Assembly (NCBI RefSeq): GCF_039994875.1
Contig: NZ_CP121196.1
Location: forward strand, 124,001 to 188,000
Source of the DNA: Telmatobacter sp. DSM 110680
Lineage (GTDB): Bacteria; Acidobacteriota; Terriglobia; Terriglobales; Acidobacteriaceae
Reading direction: 5' to 3'
Length of the DNA stretch: 64,000 nucleotides
The notes below the pieces were generated by a model that was not told the origin of the DNA, did no database searches, and worked only from the letters and a program-made list of their open reading frames with translations. A program made the translations under genes and the position numbers. Of this stretch, positions 39,102-47,422 are shown one piece after another (the first letter of the stretch is position 1; every line of letters starts with the position of its first letter).

Positions 39102-39208
39102 TTGAATTCAGACCTGGGGTAATTCTGCAAATCACAAACTGATCGCAGCATAACCCCTTCGCTCATGGCGCGTGCACGTGTGCATTCGCGTCATCGTGGA
39201 GCTTTCGA

Positions 39209-40634
39209 ATGTCAGTTCTTGAGTGGTTAGTGCCTCCGTCCTCGGAAGAGGATCGCGGCTTTTGGTCTTCGGTGCGCGAATCATTGAGTGGTTCGCACCA
39301 GGACTACACAACTGGAAATCTAAATCGTGCAATCCTGCTGCTCGCCATTCCGATGGTTCTCGAAATGGTGCTGGAATCGCTGTTTGCTGTAACAGACGTG
39401 TTCTGGGTGGGGCGGCTGGGCGCGAATGCAGTGGCGACGGTGGGCATCACGGAGTCGATGCTGGCGCTGGTGTTTGCCATCGGTCTGGGCGTATCGATGT
39501 CGACGACAGCAATGGTGGCGCGGCGCATCGGCGAGAAAGATCCTGAAGATGCGGCGATTGCCGGTGTGCAGGCGATCGTGGTGGGAGTGGCGATTTCGCT
39601 GGCGCTCGGCATTCCTGCGGGGATCTACGCACCGGAGTTGCTGCGTGCAATGGGCGCTTCGCCGGAGATTGTCGTGTCTGGGTCGGGCTATGCGCGGATT
39701 GCGCTAGGCGGTTGCGGCGCAATCATCATGCTCTTCCTGAATAACGCGATCTCGTGGAGCAGGGGACGCAGCGATTGCGATGCGGCTGCTGTGGGTGTCA
39801 AACATTATCAACCTGGTACTGGATCCGTGCTTGATCTTCGGGCTTGGCCCGTTTCCGCGCATGGGCGTGACGGGCGCCGCACTGGCGACATTCACGGGTC
39901 GTTCGATTGGCGTACTGTATCAGTTCTACCGGCTGCTGAAAGGGACGGAGAGAATCCACATCCTGGTGCGGCACCTGCGCTTGAACGTGCGCGTGATGAT
40001 GCGACTGCTGCGTGTTTCCGTCACCGGCATTTTGCAGTTTGCGATTGCAAATGCAAGCTGGATCGTGCTGGTGCGGATCATCTCGATCTTTGGGGCGGCC
40101 GCAGTTGCGGGATATACGATCGCGATTCGGATCGTGGTGTTCTTCATTCTGCCTTCCTGGGGATTGAGCAATGCGGCGGCAACGCTGGTGGGGCAGAACC
40201 TGGGCGCGAAAAGACCTGACCGCGCGGCGCAGGCGGTGTGGCAGACGGGATTCTACAACATGCTGTTCCTGGGGGCGATCGGGATTTTCTTCTTCAGTTT
40301 TGCCACACCGGTAGTGAAGCTGTTTGTGTCCGATCCAGCGGTGGTGCCGATTGCGGCGATTGCACTGCGCACCTTCAGCTGCGGCAACATCGGGTACGCC
40401 TATGGAATGGTGATGCTGCAGGCCTTCAACGGAGCTGGCGATACACTGACGCCGACGATTGTGAACTTCTTCGGCTTCTGGGTGCTGGAGCTGCCGCTGG
40501 CGTGGTGGCTGGCGGTGACAATGCACTGGCGCGCGGAAGGTGCATTTCTCTCGATCGTGATTGCGGAATGTAGCATCGCGGCGGCAGGGATGGTGCTGTT
40601 TCGGCGCGGGAGGTGGGCAAGGCAGCAGATTTAG
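39209..40634 (+). pseudogene. MATE-family efflux transporter, interrupted by a frameshift
   Basis: Two overlapping frames together give a full-length MATE antiporter of about 475 residues with 12 membrane helices. The first frame (from 39209) gives residues 1 to about 181 (LLAIPMVLEMVLESLFAVTDVFWVGRLG-type start, MLFLNNAI). The second runs to the stop at 40634 (GAGDAAIAMRLLWV, then GVTGAALATFTGRS and LVGQNLGAKRPD). Continuity breaks at about 39752, where ATC TCG TGG GGA-type reading should continue as Ile-Phe-Arg-Gly-Ala-Gly-Asp: two bases appear to be missing. Both halves are otherwise well preserved. A true recent mutation, a sequencing error or programmed frameshifting are all possible. 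MATE proteins export cationic drugs or metabolites with Na+ or H+. Confidence 0.88.
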
Positions 40635-40642
40635 GCCGAATT

Positions 40643-40670
40643 CCGGGGCGAATGAGCTCATTCGCCCCGG
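40643..40670 (+). terminator. Terminator after the MATE gene
   Basis: A perfect 28-base palindrome (14-bp arms, beginning CCGGGGCGAATGAG) followed by TTTCACTATTTTTT. It lies nine bases after the MATE stop and before the TolC-type gene. Confidence 0.8.
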
Positions 40671-40728
40671 TTTCACTATTTTTTGGCTGTGATGGGGAAT
40701 CCTTACCGCTGCTCGATCATCTGAGAAA

Positions 40729-42204
40729 ATGATGGATGTGAAAGAAGCTCGGCAATTTGCGCGTCTTTGGGTTGCTGGATTGGTGTGTACGGCAGCTGTG
40801 GGATCGGCTGTGATGGCGTGCGCTCAGAGTGGGTATCCCAGCCAGAATCCCAGTTCGACTACGAATCCTTTTTATGGCAGCGTGACGGCACATGCGATTA
40901 GTGACGAGCCGTTGAAGTTGTCGCTGGACGATGCGATCCGGCGTGGGTTTGAGAACAATCTTGGGCTGAGGGAAGCCCAAAGTGGCGAGAAGCTTTTTCA
41001 AGGGGAAAAGAATCAGGCGCTGCAGGAGTTTTTACCGACGATCAACCTGAGCGGGGGTACGGGTGTTTTCCAGCACAACCTCGCCGCACAGGGATTCGGG
41101 CCCGGGGTGTTGAAACAGTTCGGAAGCCTGTTTCCTAACGGACTGCCAACGGGCGTGTCGCTGATTACCAAGGACGACCTGACGCAGGGACAACTTTCAT
41201 TGAGTCAGACGCTGTTTTCGGGTGTGGTGATTGCGGGATGGAAGGCGGCGGGCGCGGCCGCAAAGTCTGCCTATTTCCAGAAGATGTCAGCACGTGGCGA
41301 AGTTGTGCAGCAGGTTGCGACTGCGTACTTGCGTGCGATCGCAGATGCCAGCGAAGTGGACAATGCAACAGCGCTTACAAAATCCGATGAAGTGGCCCTG
41401 CAACACGCACACGATGCGCACGTAGCAGGGACCGTGGCAAACCTGGAGGAACTTCGCGCCAGGGTACAGTTGCAGTCGCAGCAGCAGGCTTTGATTGCGG
41501 CGCAGAATGCGGAAGAGAAGGACCTGATCCTGCTGAAACGCGAAATCGGGATTGATCCGGGACAGAAGATCGTGTTGATCGATCCGGCGCCGTATACGGA
41601 CTTGGCTGAACAGACGCCGGCAGAGGTGCGCGCGATTGCTTACAAGAATCGTCAGGACTATCAGAATCTGCAGAACCAGGTGATTGAGGTGCGCGCGCTG
41701 CATTCGGCATACAAGGCACAGCGGCTACCAAGCTTGAGTTTCAGCGGATACTACGGCGTGGACAAAGTGAACGGCAGCCCGAGCCACGGCGTTTTCAACG
41801 CGGTGGGAACGCTAAATGTACCTATTTTTCGCGAGGCAAGTATTCGCGGAGAGGTGGACGCATCGGCAGCACAACTGGCGTCGATCAATGCGCAGCTCGA
41901 CGATTTGCGGGGAAAGATCGACCAGCAGGTACGGTCCGCGTTGCTGGATGCCGACGCAGCCAAGAAGCTGGTGGATGTAGCGAAGTCGAATGTCGATCTG
42001 GCGACGCAGGCACTGAACGATGAGACCGATCGCGTGAGTGCAGGTGTGGATGACAATCTACCGCTGGTGACGGCACAGTCTTCACTGGCTTCGGCGCAGA
42101 CGAATTACGTGCGCAGCTTGTACCAGTACAACCTTGCGAAGCTGGCATTGGCGCGGGCAGCGGGCGTGATCGAGCTTCAATATCGAGCGTATCTGGGACG
42201 ATAG
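40729..42204 (+). CDS. TolC-family outer-membrane efflux protein
   Basis: A 491-residue protein with an N-terminal signal (LWVAGLVCTAAVGSAVMACAQ) and the long amphipathic helices of TolC-type channels: LSLDDAIRRGFENNLGLREAQSG at the start of the first repeat, a central hinge, and a second repeat (NRQDYQNLQNQ, DLRGKIDQQVRSALLDADAAKKLV). Such proteins form trimeric outer-membrane exit ducts for type I secretion or RND/MFS pumps. No membrane-fusion or pump gene follows; the MATE gene upstream lies behind a terminator, and MATE proteins are not known to need TolC, so the partner is probably elsewhere. Confidence 0.88.
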   Translation: MMDVKEARQFARLWVAGLVCTAAVGSAVMACAQSGYPSQNPSSTTNPFYGSVTAHAISDEPLKLSLDDAIRRGFENNLGLREAQSGEKLFQGEKNQALQEFLPTINLSGGTGVFQHNLAAQGFGPGVLKQFGSLFPNGLPTGVSLITKDDLTQGQLSLSQTLFSGVVIAGWKAAGAAAKSAYFQKMSARGEVVQQVATAYLRAIADASEVDNATALTKSDEVALQHAHDAHVAGTVANLEELRARVQLQSQQQALIAAQNAEEKDLILLKREIGIDPGQKIVLIDPAPYTDLAEQTPAEVRAIAYKNRQDYQNLQNQVIEVRALHSAYKAQRLPSLSFSGYYGVDKVNGSPSHGVFNAVGTLNVPIFREASIRGEVDASAAQLASINAQLDDLRGKIDQQVRSALLDADAAKKLVDVAKSNVDLATQALNDETDRVSAGVDDNLPLVTAQSSLASAQTNYVRSLYQYNLAKLALARAAGVIELQYRAYLGR

Positions 42205-42313
42205 CTTGTAGCGGATAAGTTTCGGCAGACTTATGGGCGGCGCGTGCGAGGCATGCGCCGCTTTTGCGCGAAATGGTGAGAAGCAGATTCTTCGTTCACC
42301 ACCCCCAAACCTA

Positions 42314-42341
42314 CCCCAAAGAGCTAAATCGCTCTTTGGGG
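42314..42341. terminator. Strong hairpin between convergent TolC and YceI genes
   Basis: CCCCAAAGAGC (42314-42324) pairs perfectly with GCTCTTTGGGG (42331-42341) around a six-base loop. Further GGGGCCCC copies follow (about 42338-42345 and 42355-42362). Placed between two convergent stops it can serve both directions, although no T-tract is next to it. Confidence 0.55.
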
Positions 42342-42405
42342 CCCCTGGTACGTTTGGGGCCCCGTTCTCTCAGAATGACACCCACTGGACTCGTCGAGCT
42401 TCGTC

Positions 42406-42984
42406 TTAGTTTGCAGGCGTCAGTTTGCCGCTCAGCGCGAGATCGATGTCGACTTCTTTGGCTACTTTGAGAAAGCCCCAGCTTGGATCCTTCAAGCCCC
42501 ATTGGACATAGGGAATGACGAAGTGGGTCTTGGCGTTGAGGGCTCCGCCGTCTATGTGAATCTGCATTGGGACGGTGAGGTCATGCGGCGTGCCATGCAG
42601 CGTGAACGTGCCGGAGACTTGGATGGTGGAATCGCCGGTGGGAGCGATCGCGCCCTCATATTTCTGCGGAACAAATGTAATTTCAGCGTAGTGTTCGACG
42701 TCAAGTACGTCTTTGTTCATCTTCTTGTCGCGGCTGGCTTCGCCGCTGTTGCCGCTGCCTGCCGCAACCACAACGGAGCCGGAGATGGTGTGCGCGGTGC
42801 GGTCAAAATCGATTGCCCCGCTCTGAACGTGGAAGGTTCCGTTCACGTGGTGGCCACTGCCGCCGAGTGCCCATGCAACCTGACTGGCAGCGGGATCGAC
42901 GGTGAAGGTCTGATGTTGTGCGAAGGCGCTGGAGGCAAAAAGCAGCGCCGAAACGAAAATAGCGGAGCAGCAAAGGTCTTTCAT
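42406..42984 (-). CDS. Secreted YceI-family (polyisoprenoid-binding-like) protein
   Basis: A 192-residue protein with a signal peptide (CCSAIFVSALLFASSAFA/QH) and a complete YceI lipocalin-like domain: FTVDPAASQVAWALGGSGHHVNGTF, GSVVVAAGSGNSGE, and PVMQ-type strand TVPMQIHIDG. Structurally known members bind polyisoprenoid chains or fatty amides in the barrel. It is the last gene of the minus-strand run whose first gene is an isoprenyl diphosphate synthase, 27 bases after the cytochrome fusion gene. That pairing suggests it carries a product or quinone-like lipid in the periplasm; this is inference. Confidence 0.9.
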   Translation of the reverse strand: MKDLCCSAIFVSALLFASSAFAQHQTFTVDPAASQVAWALGGSGHHVNGTFHVQSGAIDFDRTAHTISGSVVVAAGSGNSGEASRDKKMNKDVLDVEHYAEITFVPQKYEGAIAPTGDSTIQVSGTFTLHGTPHDLTVPMQIHIDGGALNAKTHFVIPYVQWGLKDPSWGFLKVAKEVDIDLALSGKLTPAN

Positions 42985-43011
42985 AATTCTTTCTCCTGAA
43001 GTTAAGTACGA

Positions 43012-44925
43012 CTATTGTTTTTGTGCCGGCCGCGGCGTGTTTTGCGCGAGCCACGTGCTGAGTGAAGCAATATCTTTGTCGGGCAGATATTCATGACCGG
43101 CCATATCGGAATTAGGAACACCAAACTTGATGATCTGGGCAAGGTGATCGATGCGCGCGGACTGCGATCCCGTGCTGCTGCCCGCCGTCGTGGCGCCTGT
43201 GGTGAGAATTGCCGGGGATTCCGTAAATTCAGATTGCCACTTGATGCGCGTGCGACCGTCGGCATTGTGGCAGGTGGCACAGTAACGGTTATAGAGTTGC
43301 TGTCCATCAGCCGGAATTGCGGCTGCGACTGCTTTGGCAGGCAAGTGCCATTGCTGCTCGTCGGCGATGTGCTGCTGAGCTGCGGGATTCTGAAGGCTTG
43401 CCAGATATGCAACCAGATCATTGCCTCTTCTATCTTGAAATAGAAATGCATAAGACGGCATGATCGACGAGCCGCTGACCTGGCGCGGATCGAAAAGGTG
43501 CATCTTGAGCCAGAGCGCAGAACGTCGAGCGCCGACTTGCATGAGATCGGGTCCCTGACGACGATTGCCGATCAGCGGAGGCCGCTGCTGATGCACCTGG
43601 TCGACGCTTTCCACCGGTCCCCACATGATGACGTCGGCCGTGTTGGGGCGGACATATTGCGAATGGCAGTGGATGCATCCCTCGGAGATGTAGACGAGGC
43701 GGCCACGTTCAACAGCGGTAGGCGAAGCGGCAACGGGCGCGGAAGGCTGAACACGATAGACGACGAGCGCGATGAGAAGCACAACGGCGGTCAGAGCGAG
43801 TTCGCGTGGACGGTGACGGAAGATATGGACGAGCACAGGGAAAAGAACCACGGCAGATGCAACGGCAACAAACGCGGGCGGTACGTGTCCTAGATTCTGG
43901 CCCATGCCGATGCCGAGTGCGGAGCCTATCCAACCGGCAATGGCGTAAATCCATCCCGCCTGTCGCCCTCGTTGAGCGGGGGACGTGGCAGAGGACAGCA
44001 GCGATGGATAAGCGACCAGCGCCACCGAGTACAGCGACACGCCTATGGGATAGAAGACAGACGCAGTGAGAGCGCGAGCGGGATCGAGCAGAAGCAGGCA
44101 GGCAAAGGCCAGCGCCCCAACAGCAACTGCAAGAACTATTGATAAACCGCGGCGACGCAGTAGGAATGCACTGAGCAGCGCAGCACCGAGATGGATAAGG
44201 CCGTTAGCCCAGAGGTGGGCAGAGCCCTGCCACGTGCCTGCTTTCAATACGGTCGTGTTCTGGATAATGAAGAACGCTGCTGAATCGAGCCAGATGAGTG
44301 CTGCGAAAGAGGCGACGACGAGCACGAACGGAATTATCGAGGAGTTTGTCAGCAACGAAGGTTCTGACAATACTGGATCAGAGATCGGTTCGATAGTGAG
44401 ATTCGCCACCACGATGCCCACCAGGCAGAGCAGGCCAGCGGTCGCGGACTGGGCTTGCGGCGAGGCTGTGAAGAGCGATGGGATGTTGCAGAGAAAATAT
44501 CCGATTCCGGTGCCGATGCCGACTTTGAGTAGTGCGCTGCGATCGCCGGTCCACTGGCGGAGGTTTGTTACCAGGGTGACGGTTAGTAAGCCTAGCCCGG
44601 CGCCGATGAGGAAGGATACGGCGATTGCGGCGGTGACTGTAAGCGGAACAAGGGTGAGGAGTGCGGCGATCCCTGTGACGCAGAAAGCAAGCTGCATGCG
44701 CCGTGAAGCGGATGCAAGAGATGAGACGCGCGGGGCGAGCAAGCTGAGAAGGATGCCGCCGACGGCCATTGCGGCCATCACAGACTTCAAGTGAGCGCCG
44801 GTGATGCCGAGTGCATCGAGACGATGAATAAATGCGAACTGCGCAAAGATCAGGAAGTAGACATAGGTGACGGCAATGAGGCCTACACCTTGCACTCCAG
44901 ATTTGCGCAATTTAGCGAGTAGCAT
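43012..44925 (-). CDS. MFS-like membrane domain fused to CcoO-like and second cytochrome c domains
   Basis: A 637-residue fusion. The ATG at 44925 (MLLAKLRKSG) is used; the frame stays open to 44982 with only a TTG there. Residues about 10-385 hold 11-12 hydrophobic helices of MFS type. Residues about 400-515 match CcoO, the monohaem subunit of cbb3 oxidases (EGCIHCHSQYVRP with haem site C417-H421, WGPVES, GPDLMQVGARRS, then SSIMPSYAFL as likely Met ligand). Residues about 535-630 are another cytochrome c with CATCH at 549-553 and a likely Met ligand in NSDMAGHEYL. Both haem domains should face the periplasm. Overlaps the previous gene by 14 bases. Domain identities are firm; the function of the joined protein is unknown. 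Confidence 0.88.
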   Translation of the reverse strand: MLLAKLRKSGVQGVGLIAVTYVYFLIFAQFAFIHRLDALGITGAHLKSVMAAMAVGGILLSLLAPRVSSLASASRRMQLAFCVTGIAALLTLVPLTVTAAIAVSFLIGAGLGLLTVTLVTNLRQWTGDRSALLKVGIGTGIGYFLCNIPSLFTASPQAQSATAGLLCLVGIVVANLTIEPISDPVLSEPSLLTNSSIIPFVLVVASFAALIWLDSAAFFIIQNTTVLKAGTWQGSAHLWANGLIHLGAALLSAFLLRRRGLSIVLAVAVGALAFACLLLLDPARALTASVFYPIGVSLYSVALVAYPSLLSSATSPAQRGRQAGWIYAIAGWIGSALGIGMGQNLGHVPPAFVAVASAVVLFPVLVHIFRHRPRELALTAVVLLIALVVYRVQPSAPVAASPTAVERGRLVYISEGCIHCHSQYVRPNTADVIMWGPVESVDQVHQQRPPLIGNRRQGPDLMQVGARRSALWLKMHLFDPRQVSGSSIMPSYAFLFQDRRGNDLVAYLASLQNPAAQQHIADEQQWHLPAKAVAAAIPADGQQLYNRYCATCHNADGRTRIKWQSEFTESPAILTTGATTAGSSTGSQSARIDHLAQIIKFGVPNSDMAGHEYLPDKDIASLSTWLAQNTPRPAQKQ

Positions 44926-45322
44926 GCGATAACCAACCTCTGCGGAGTCCTCGCGCCTGGATGACAACGCAGATGCCGTCAAAGACCGCGATGCTCAACC
45001 ATGCTGGGGCGAGGGTGTGATTCAGGACTGCGGCAAGAACAAAGATAGCCACGGAACTGCGAATGATTGCCGTAAGAAGCCATACAGCTTCAAGCCGGGG
45101 TACGCCGCCGGTACGCCTTACGAGTAGCGCACCATAGAGATAAGACAATCCGACGGCGAGCACGAACGCTCCAATGAAAGAGAGAAAGGGTGTTGCGTCG
45201 TATGGAACTGAAATGCCCATCATGCGAATGGTGAACACGGGCGCCGCGATGAGCAAGACGCCAGTGGATGTGTCGGAGGCCCCGGCGATTAGTTGATATA
45301 CAAGCAGATAGAGGTCTTTCAT
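44912..45322 (-). CDS. Four-helix membrane protein of unknown function
   Basis: A 136-residue hydrophobic protein with about four membrane helices (DTSTGVLLIAAPVFTIRMM, FLSFIGAFVLAVGLSYLYGA, VWLLTAIIRSSVAIFVLAAV, LSIAVFDGICVVIQA). No family is recognised. Its start overlaps the stop of the CcoN-like gene by ATGA, and its end overlaps the cytochrome fusion gene, so it is made in step with both and may be a small accessory subunit of a membrane complex. Confidence 0.75.
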   Translation of the reverse strand: MKDLYLLVYQLIAGASDTSTGVLLIAAPVFTIRMMGISVPYDATPFLSFIGAFVLAVGLSYLYGALLVRRTGGVPRLEAVWLLTAIIRSSVAIFVLAAVLNHTLAPAWLSIAVFDGICVVIQARGLRRGWLSHATR

Positions 45323-46734
45323 GCGATCACCTCATGAGTATGTTCAGATGCGTTGAATCCGTGTGCACGGAGAAGCGCTGACGTCGCGACGAGCCACTCT
45401 GCGGATGCGATGAGCATGAGAATGCCGGTGACAAGACGCAGCGTGTAGAGAAGGTTGCGTAATTGTCCTGGAGCGCTGGTGAATGCGGCGTCGTTGCCTT
45501 CAATCCATCCTGCGATCATCATGATCACAACGTAGGCGAGGACGCTCCAATTCCACATGTGAAACGACCAGCGGCGGGTGAGAATCCATCCGTCGTCGCC
45601 GAGGAGTTGAACCAGGACCACAGCGAGGAGCGCAGTGAGGAACCCCGCTACTGCAATCAGCGAGTGACCGACGAGACCGTCGGTAAATTTGAAGTGGTCC
45701 AGAACGCCGGGAAGGAACATGATCCAGCCGGAAACGACGAGAAAACCCCACCACCAGAGAAGAGCAGCGCGCCACGAGCGAGTGTTCTCGTGCCACTGAA
45801 AGGTTGCATAATATGCGGGCACGAGCGGTAGCCAGGCGAGTAGGCTGCCGAGGCTGAGATATTGAGAGGGCAGGCGATGGCTGATGTCTCCGCGGTACAT
45901 CGATAGGCACAAGAGCGCCTCTGCGGCGAAGACGATGGCGGAAATGATAAGAGGCCATTGGCGCCCAGGTTCGCGACGGGCTACGCCAAAGGGAACGATC
46001 AGCAGGATGGCGACGACTCCGAGCGAGGACTCGAGCTGGCTTTCGCCGGTGGGTCCGCCCGTTGACGGATTGATGGCGGGATAGAGACCGGGGCTTGAAG
46101 CGACATAGATGGCGAAGGGAACGGCAAGAAGAATAGCGAGGCCGATGATCTTGATTGCGTGTGCGGACCAGAATCTATTGCGCGCGGAGTTCCAGGCGAG
46201 AACAACAGAGACGGCGAGAAGCAGCCAGAGCGCAAGCATGGCAGCAGGAAATGCAAAACGCGCATAGCCAGACCAGTCGAGGAAGAGCTTGCCGCTGGAG
46301 TGGCCGGCTAGCCATGTCAGCGATCCGACGAACAGCGCGGCCGACCATGTCCACAGCACGGGGCGGCACCACGCGGCGGTAGGGCCGCGATCGGCGCCGT
46401 AGATGCGGAAGAGCCAGCCGAGCATGGGCAGGCCACACCATCCGTAAAGAAGGATGTTGACGTGGACCATCATCCAGCGGCCATAGGTCCACTCGCCAAG
46501 GACAGCGTTCAGTGAAGGCAGAAGCAGAAGCAGCGCGAGCATGACGCCGATAACGTTGCCAGCGACGAGCCACAGAAATGCATGCCAGGCAGCGGCGGCG
46601 ATGGGGTGCGCGGTGAGGATTGCCTGATGGGATGGGTTGGAGGGATCCGCAAGCGATGGCTCGTGCGCGATCGCGTTCGTGTTTAACGATGTTGGTGCGG
46701 GCGGTTCCAGAACGCTAGACGGTGCGAGGTTCAT
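45319..46734 (-). CDS. CcoN-like (cbb3 oxidase subunit I-like) membrane protein, copper-site residues incomplete
   Basis: A 471-residue protein with about 12 helices, recognised as a divergent relative of cbb3 oxidase subunit I. The start at 46734 (MNLAPSS) has GGGAGG just upstream. The low-spin haem histidine region is kept (MMVHVNILLYGWCGLPMLG), and the helix with haem b3 and b ligands in true CcoN (HxH) is represented by TDGLVGHSLIAVAG, where only the first histidine remains. I find neither the HH pair nor the other CuB histidine in the expected helices. It is therefore unlikely to reduce oxygen by the standard mechanism. Coupled to the ABC ATPase gene upstream (20-base overlap) and to the four-helix gene downstream (ATGA). 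Confidence 0.75.
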   Translation of the reverse strand: MNLAPSSVLEPPAPTSLNTNAIAHEPSLADPSNPSHQAILTAHPIAAAAWHAFLWLVAGNVIGVMLALLLLLPSLNAVLGEWTYGRWMMVHVNILLYGWCGLPMLGWLFRIYGADRGPTAAWCRPVLWTWSAALFVGSLTWLAGHSSGKLFLDWSGYARFAFPAAMLALWLLLAVSVVLAWNSARNRFWSAHAIKIIGLAILLAVPFAIYVASSPGLYPAINPSTGGPTGESQLESSLGVVAILLIVPFGVARREPGRQWPLIISAIVFAAEALLCLSMYRGDISHRLPSQYLSLGSLLAWLPLVPAYYATFQWHENTRSWRAALLWWWGFLVVSGWIMFLPGVLDHFKFTDGLVGHSLIAVAGFLTALLAVVLVQLLGDDGWILTRRWSFHMWNWSVLAYVVIMMIAGWIEGNDAAFTSAPGQLRNLLYTLRLVTGILMLIASAEWLVATSALLRAHGFNASEHTHEVIA

Positions 46735-47422
46735 AGATCCTCCCGTCATGCATTTCGACGAAGCGATCGCAGCGGTAGGCGAGGCCGCGATCGTGAGTCG
46801 CCATCAGGAGGGTGACACTTTCGTTAGCGGCGACATCGAGCAGAAGCTGAAAGACAGTGGCGCTGGTGTGCTCGTCGAGCGAACCGGTGGGTTCGTCGGC
46901 CAGCAGAATTTTGGGGTGGTTCATAAGCGCGCGGCAGATTGCAGTGCGCTGGCGCTCGCCGCCTGAGAGTTTTTGAATTTTCTGATTGAGCCGGTGCGTG
47001 AGACCTGTGCGCTCAGCCAGTTCTTGCAGGCGCTGATTGGCGAGGGCGCGGTTGGTTCCGGCTGCCACGGTGGGGATGAGGCAGTTTTCCGCAAGCGTAA
47101 GGTCGGGAATGAGGTTGTGAAGCTGAAACACGAAGCCTACTTCATGGCGCAGCAGCTTGAGCAGGTCGCGATGGCGGTTGACCTCGATGCCGTTGACGGC
47201 GATGCGACCGCTGTCGGGAGCGTCGAGTCCGCCGAAGAGATGGAGCAGCGTGCTTTTACCGCAGCCGGATGGGCCACAGAGCGCGATGGTTTCCCCCTTG
47301 CTGGCTTCAAAGTCGACGCCGCGCAGCACGGTGATCGCGCCATCGTCGTATGTCTTCCATACGTTTTCCGCGCGAAGGACTAGTTGGCCGTTACGAGCGG
47401 GATTTGTGGTGAGGCTGCTCAT
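46715..47422 (-). CDS. ABC transporter ATP-binding protein (MacB/LolD type)
   Basis: A 235-residue ATPase with Walker A GPSGCGKST, Q-loop region FVFQLHNLIPDLT, signature LSGGERQR, Walker B ILLADEPTG and H-loop MATHD. The sequence FQxxNLxxxLT and the short length place it with the MacB/LolD/FtsE group, which act with FtsX-like permeases on periplasmic substrates, lipoproteins or peptides rather than moving solutes through a channel. It overlaps the permease by ATGA and the CcoN-like gene by about 20 bases. Confidence 0.93.
   Translation of the reverse strand: MSSLTTNPARNGQLVLRAENVWKTYDDGAITVLRGVDFEASKGETIALCGPSGCGKSTLLHLFGGLDAPDSGRIAVNGIEVNRHRDLLKLLRHEVGFVFQLHNLIPDLTLAENCLIPTVAAGTNRALANQRLQELAERTGLTHRLNQKIQKLSGGERQRTAICRALMNHPKILLADEPTGSLDEHTSATVFQLLLDVAANESVTLLMATHDRGLAYRCDRFVEMHDGRIYEPRTV

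Noticed and set aside
39780-40634. A separate gene for the second half of the MATE protein
   Set aside because: The sequence upstream of the ATG in the same frame (GAGDAAIA) is also MATE-like, so it is one gene with a frameshift.
40729-42204. TolC-type gene as part of a MATE efflux operon
   Set aside because: A strong terminator lies between the two genes, and MATE proteins are not known to need TolC.
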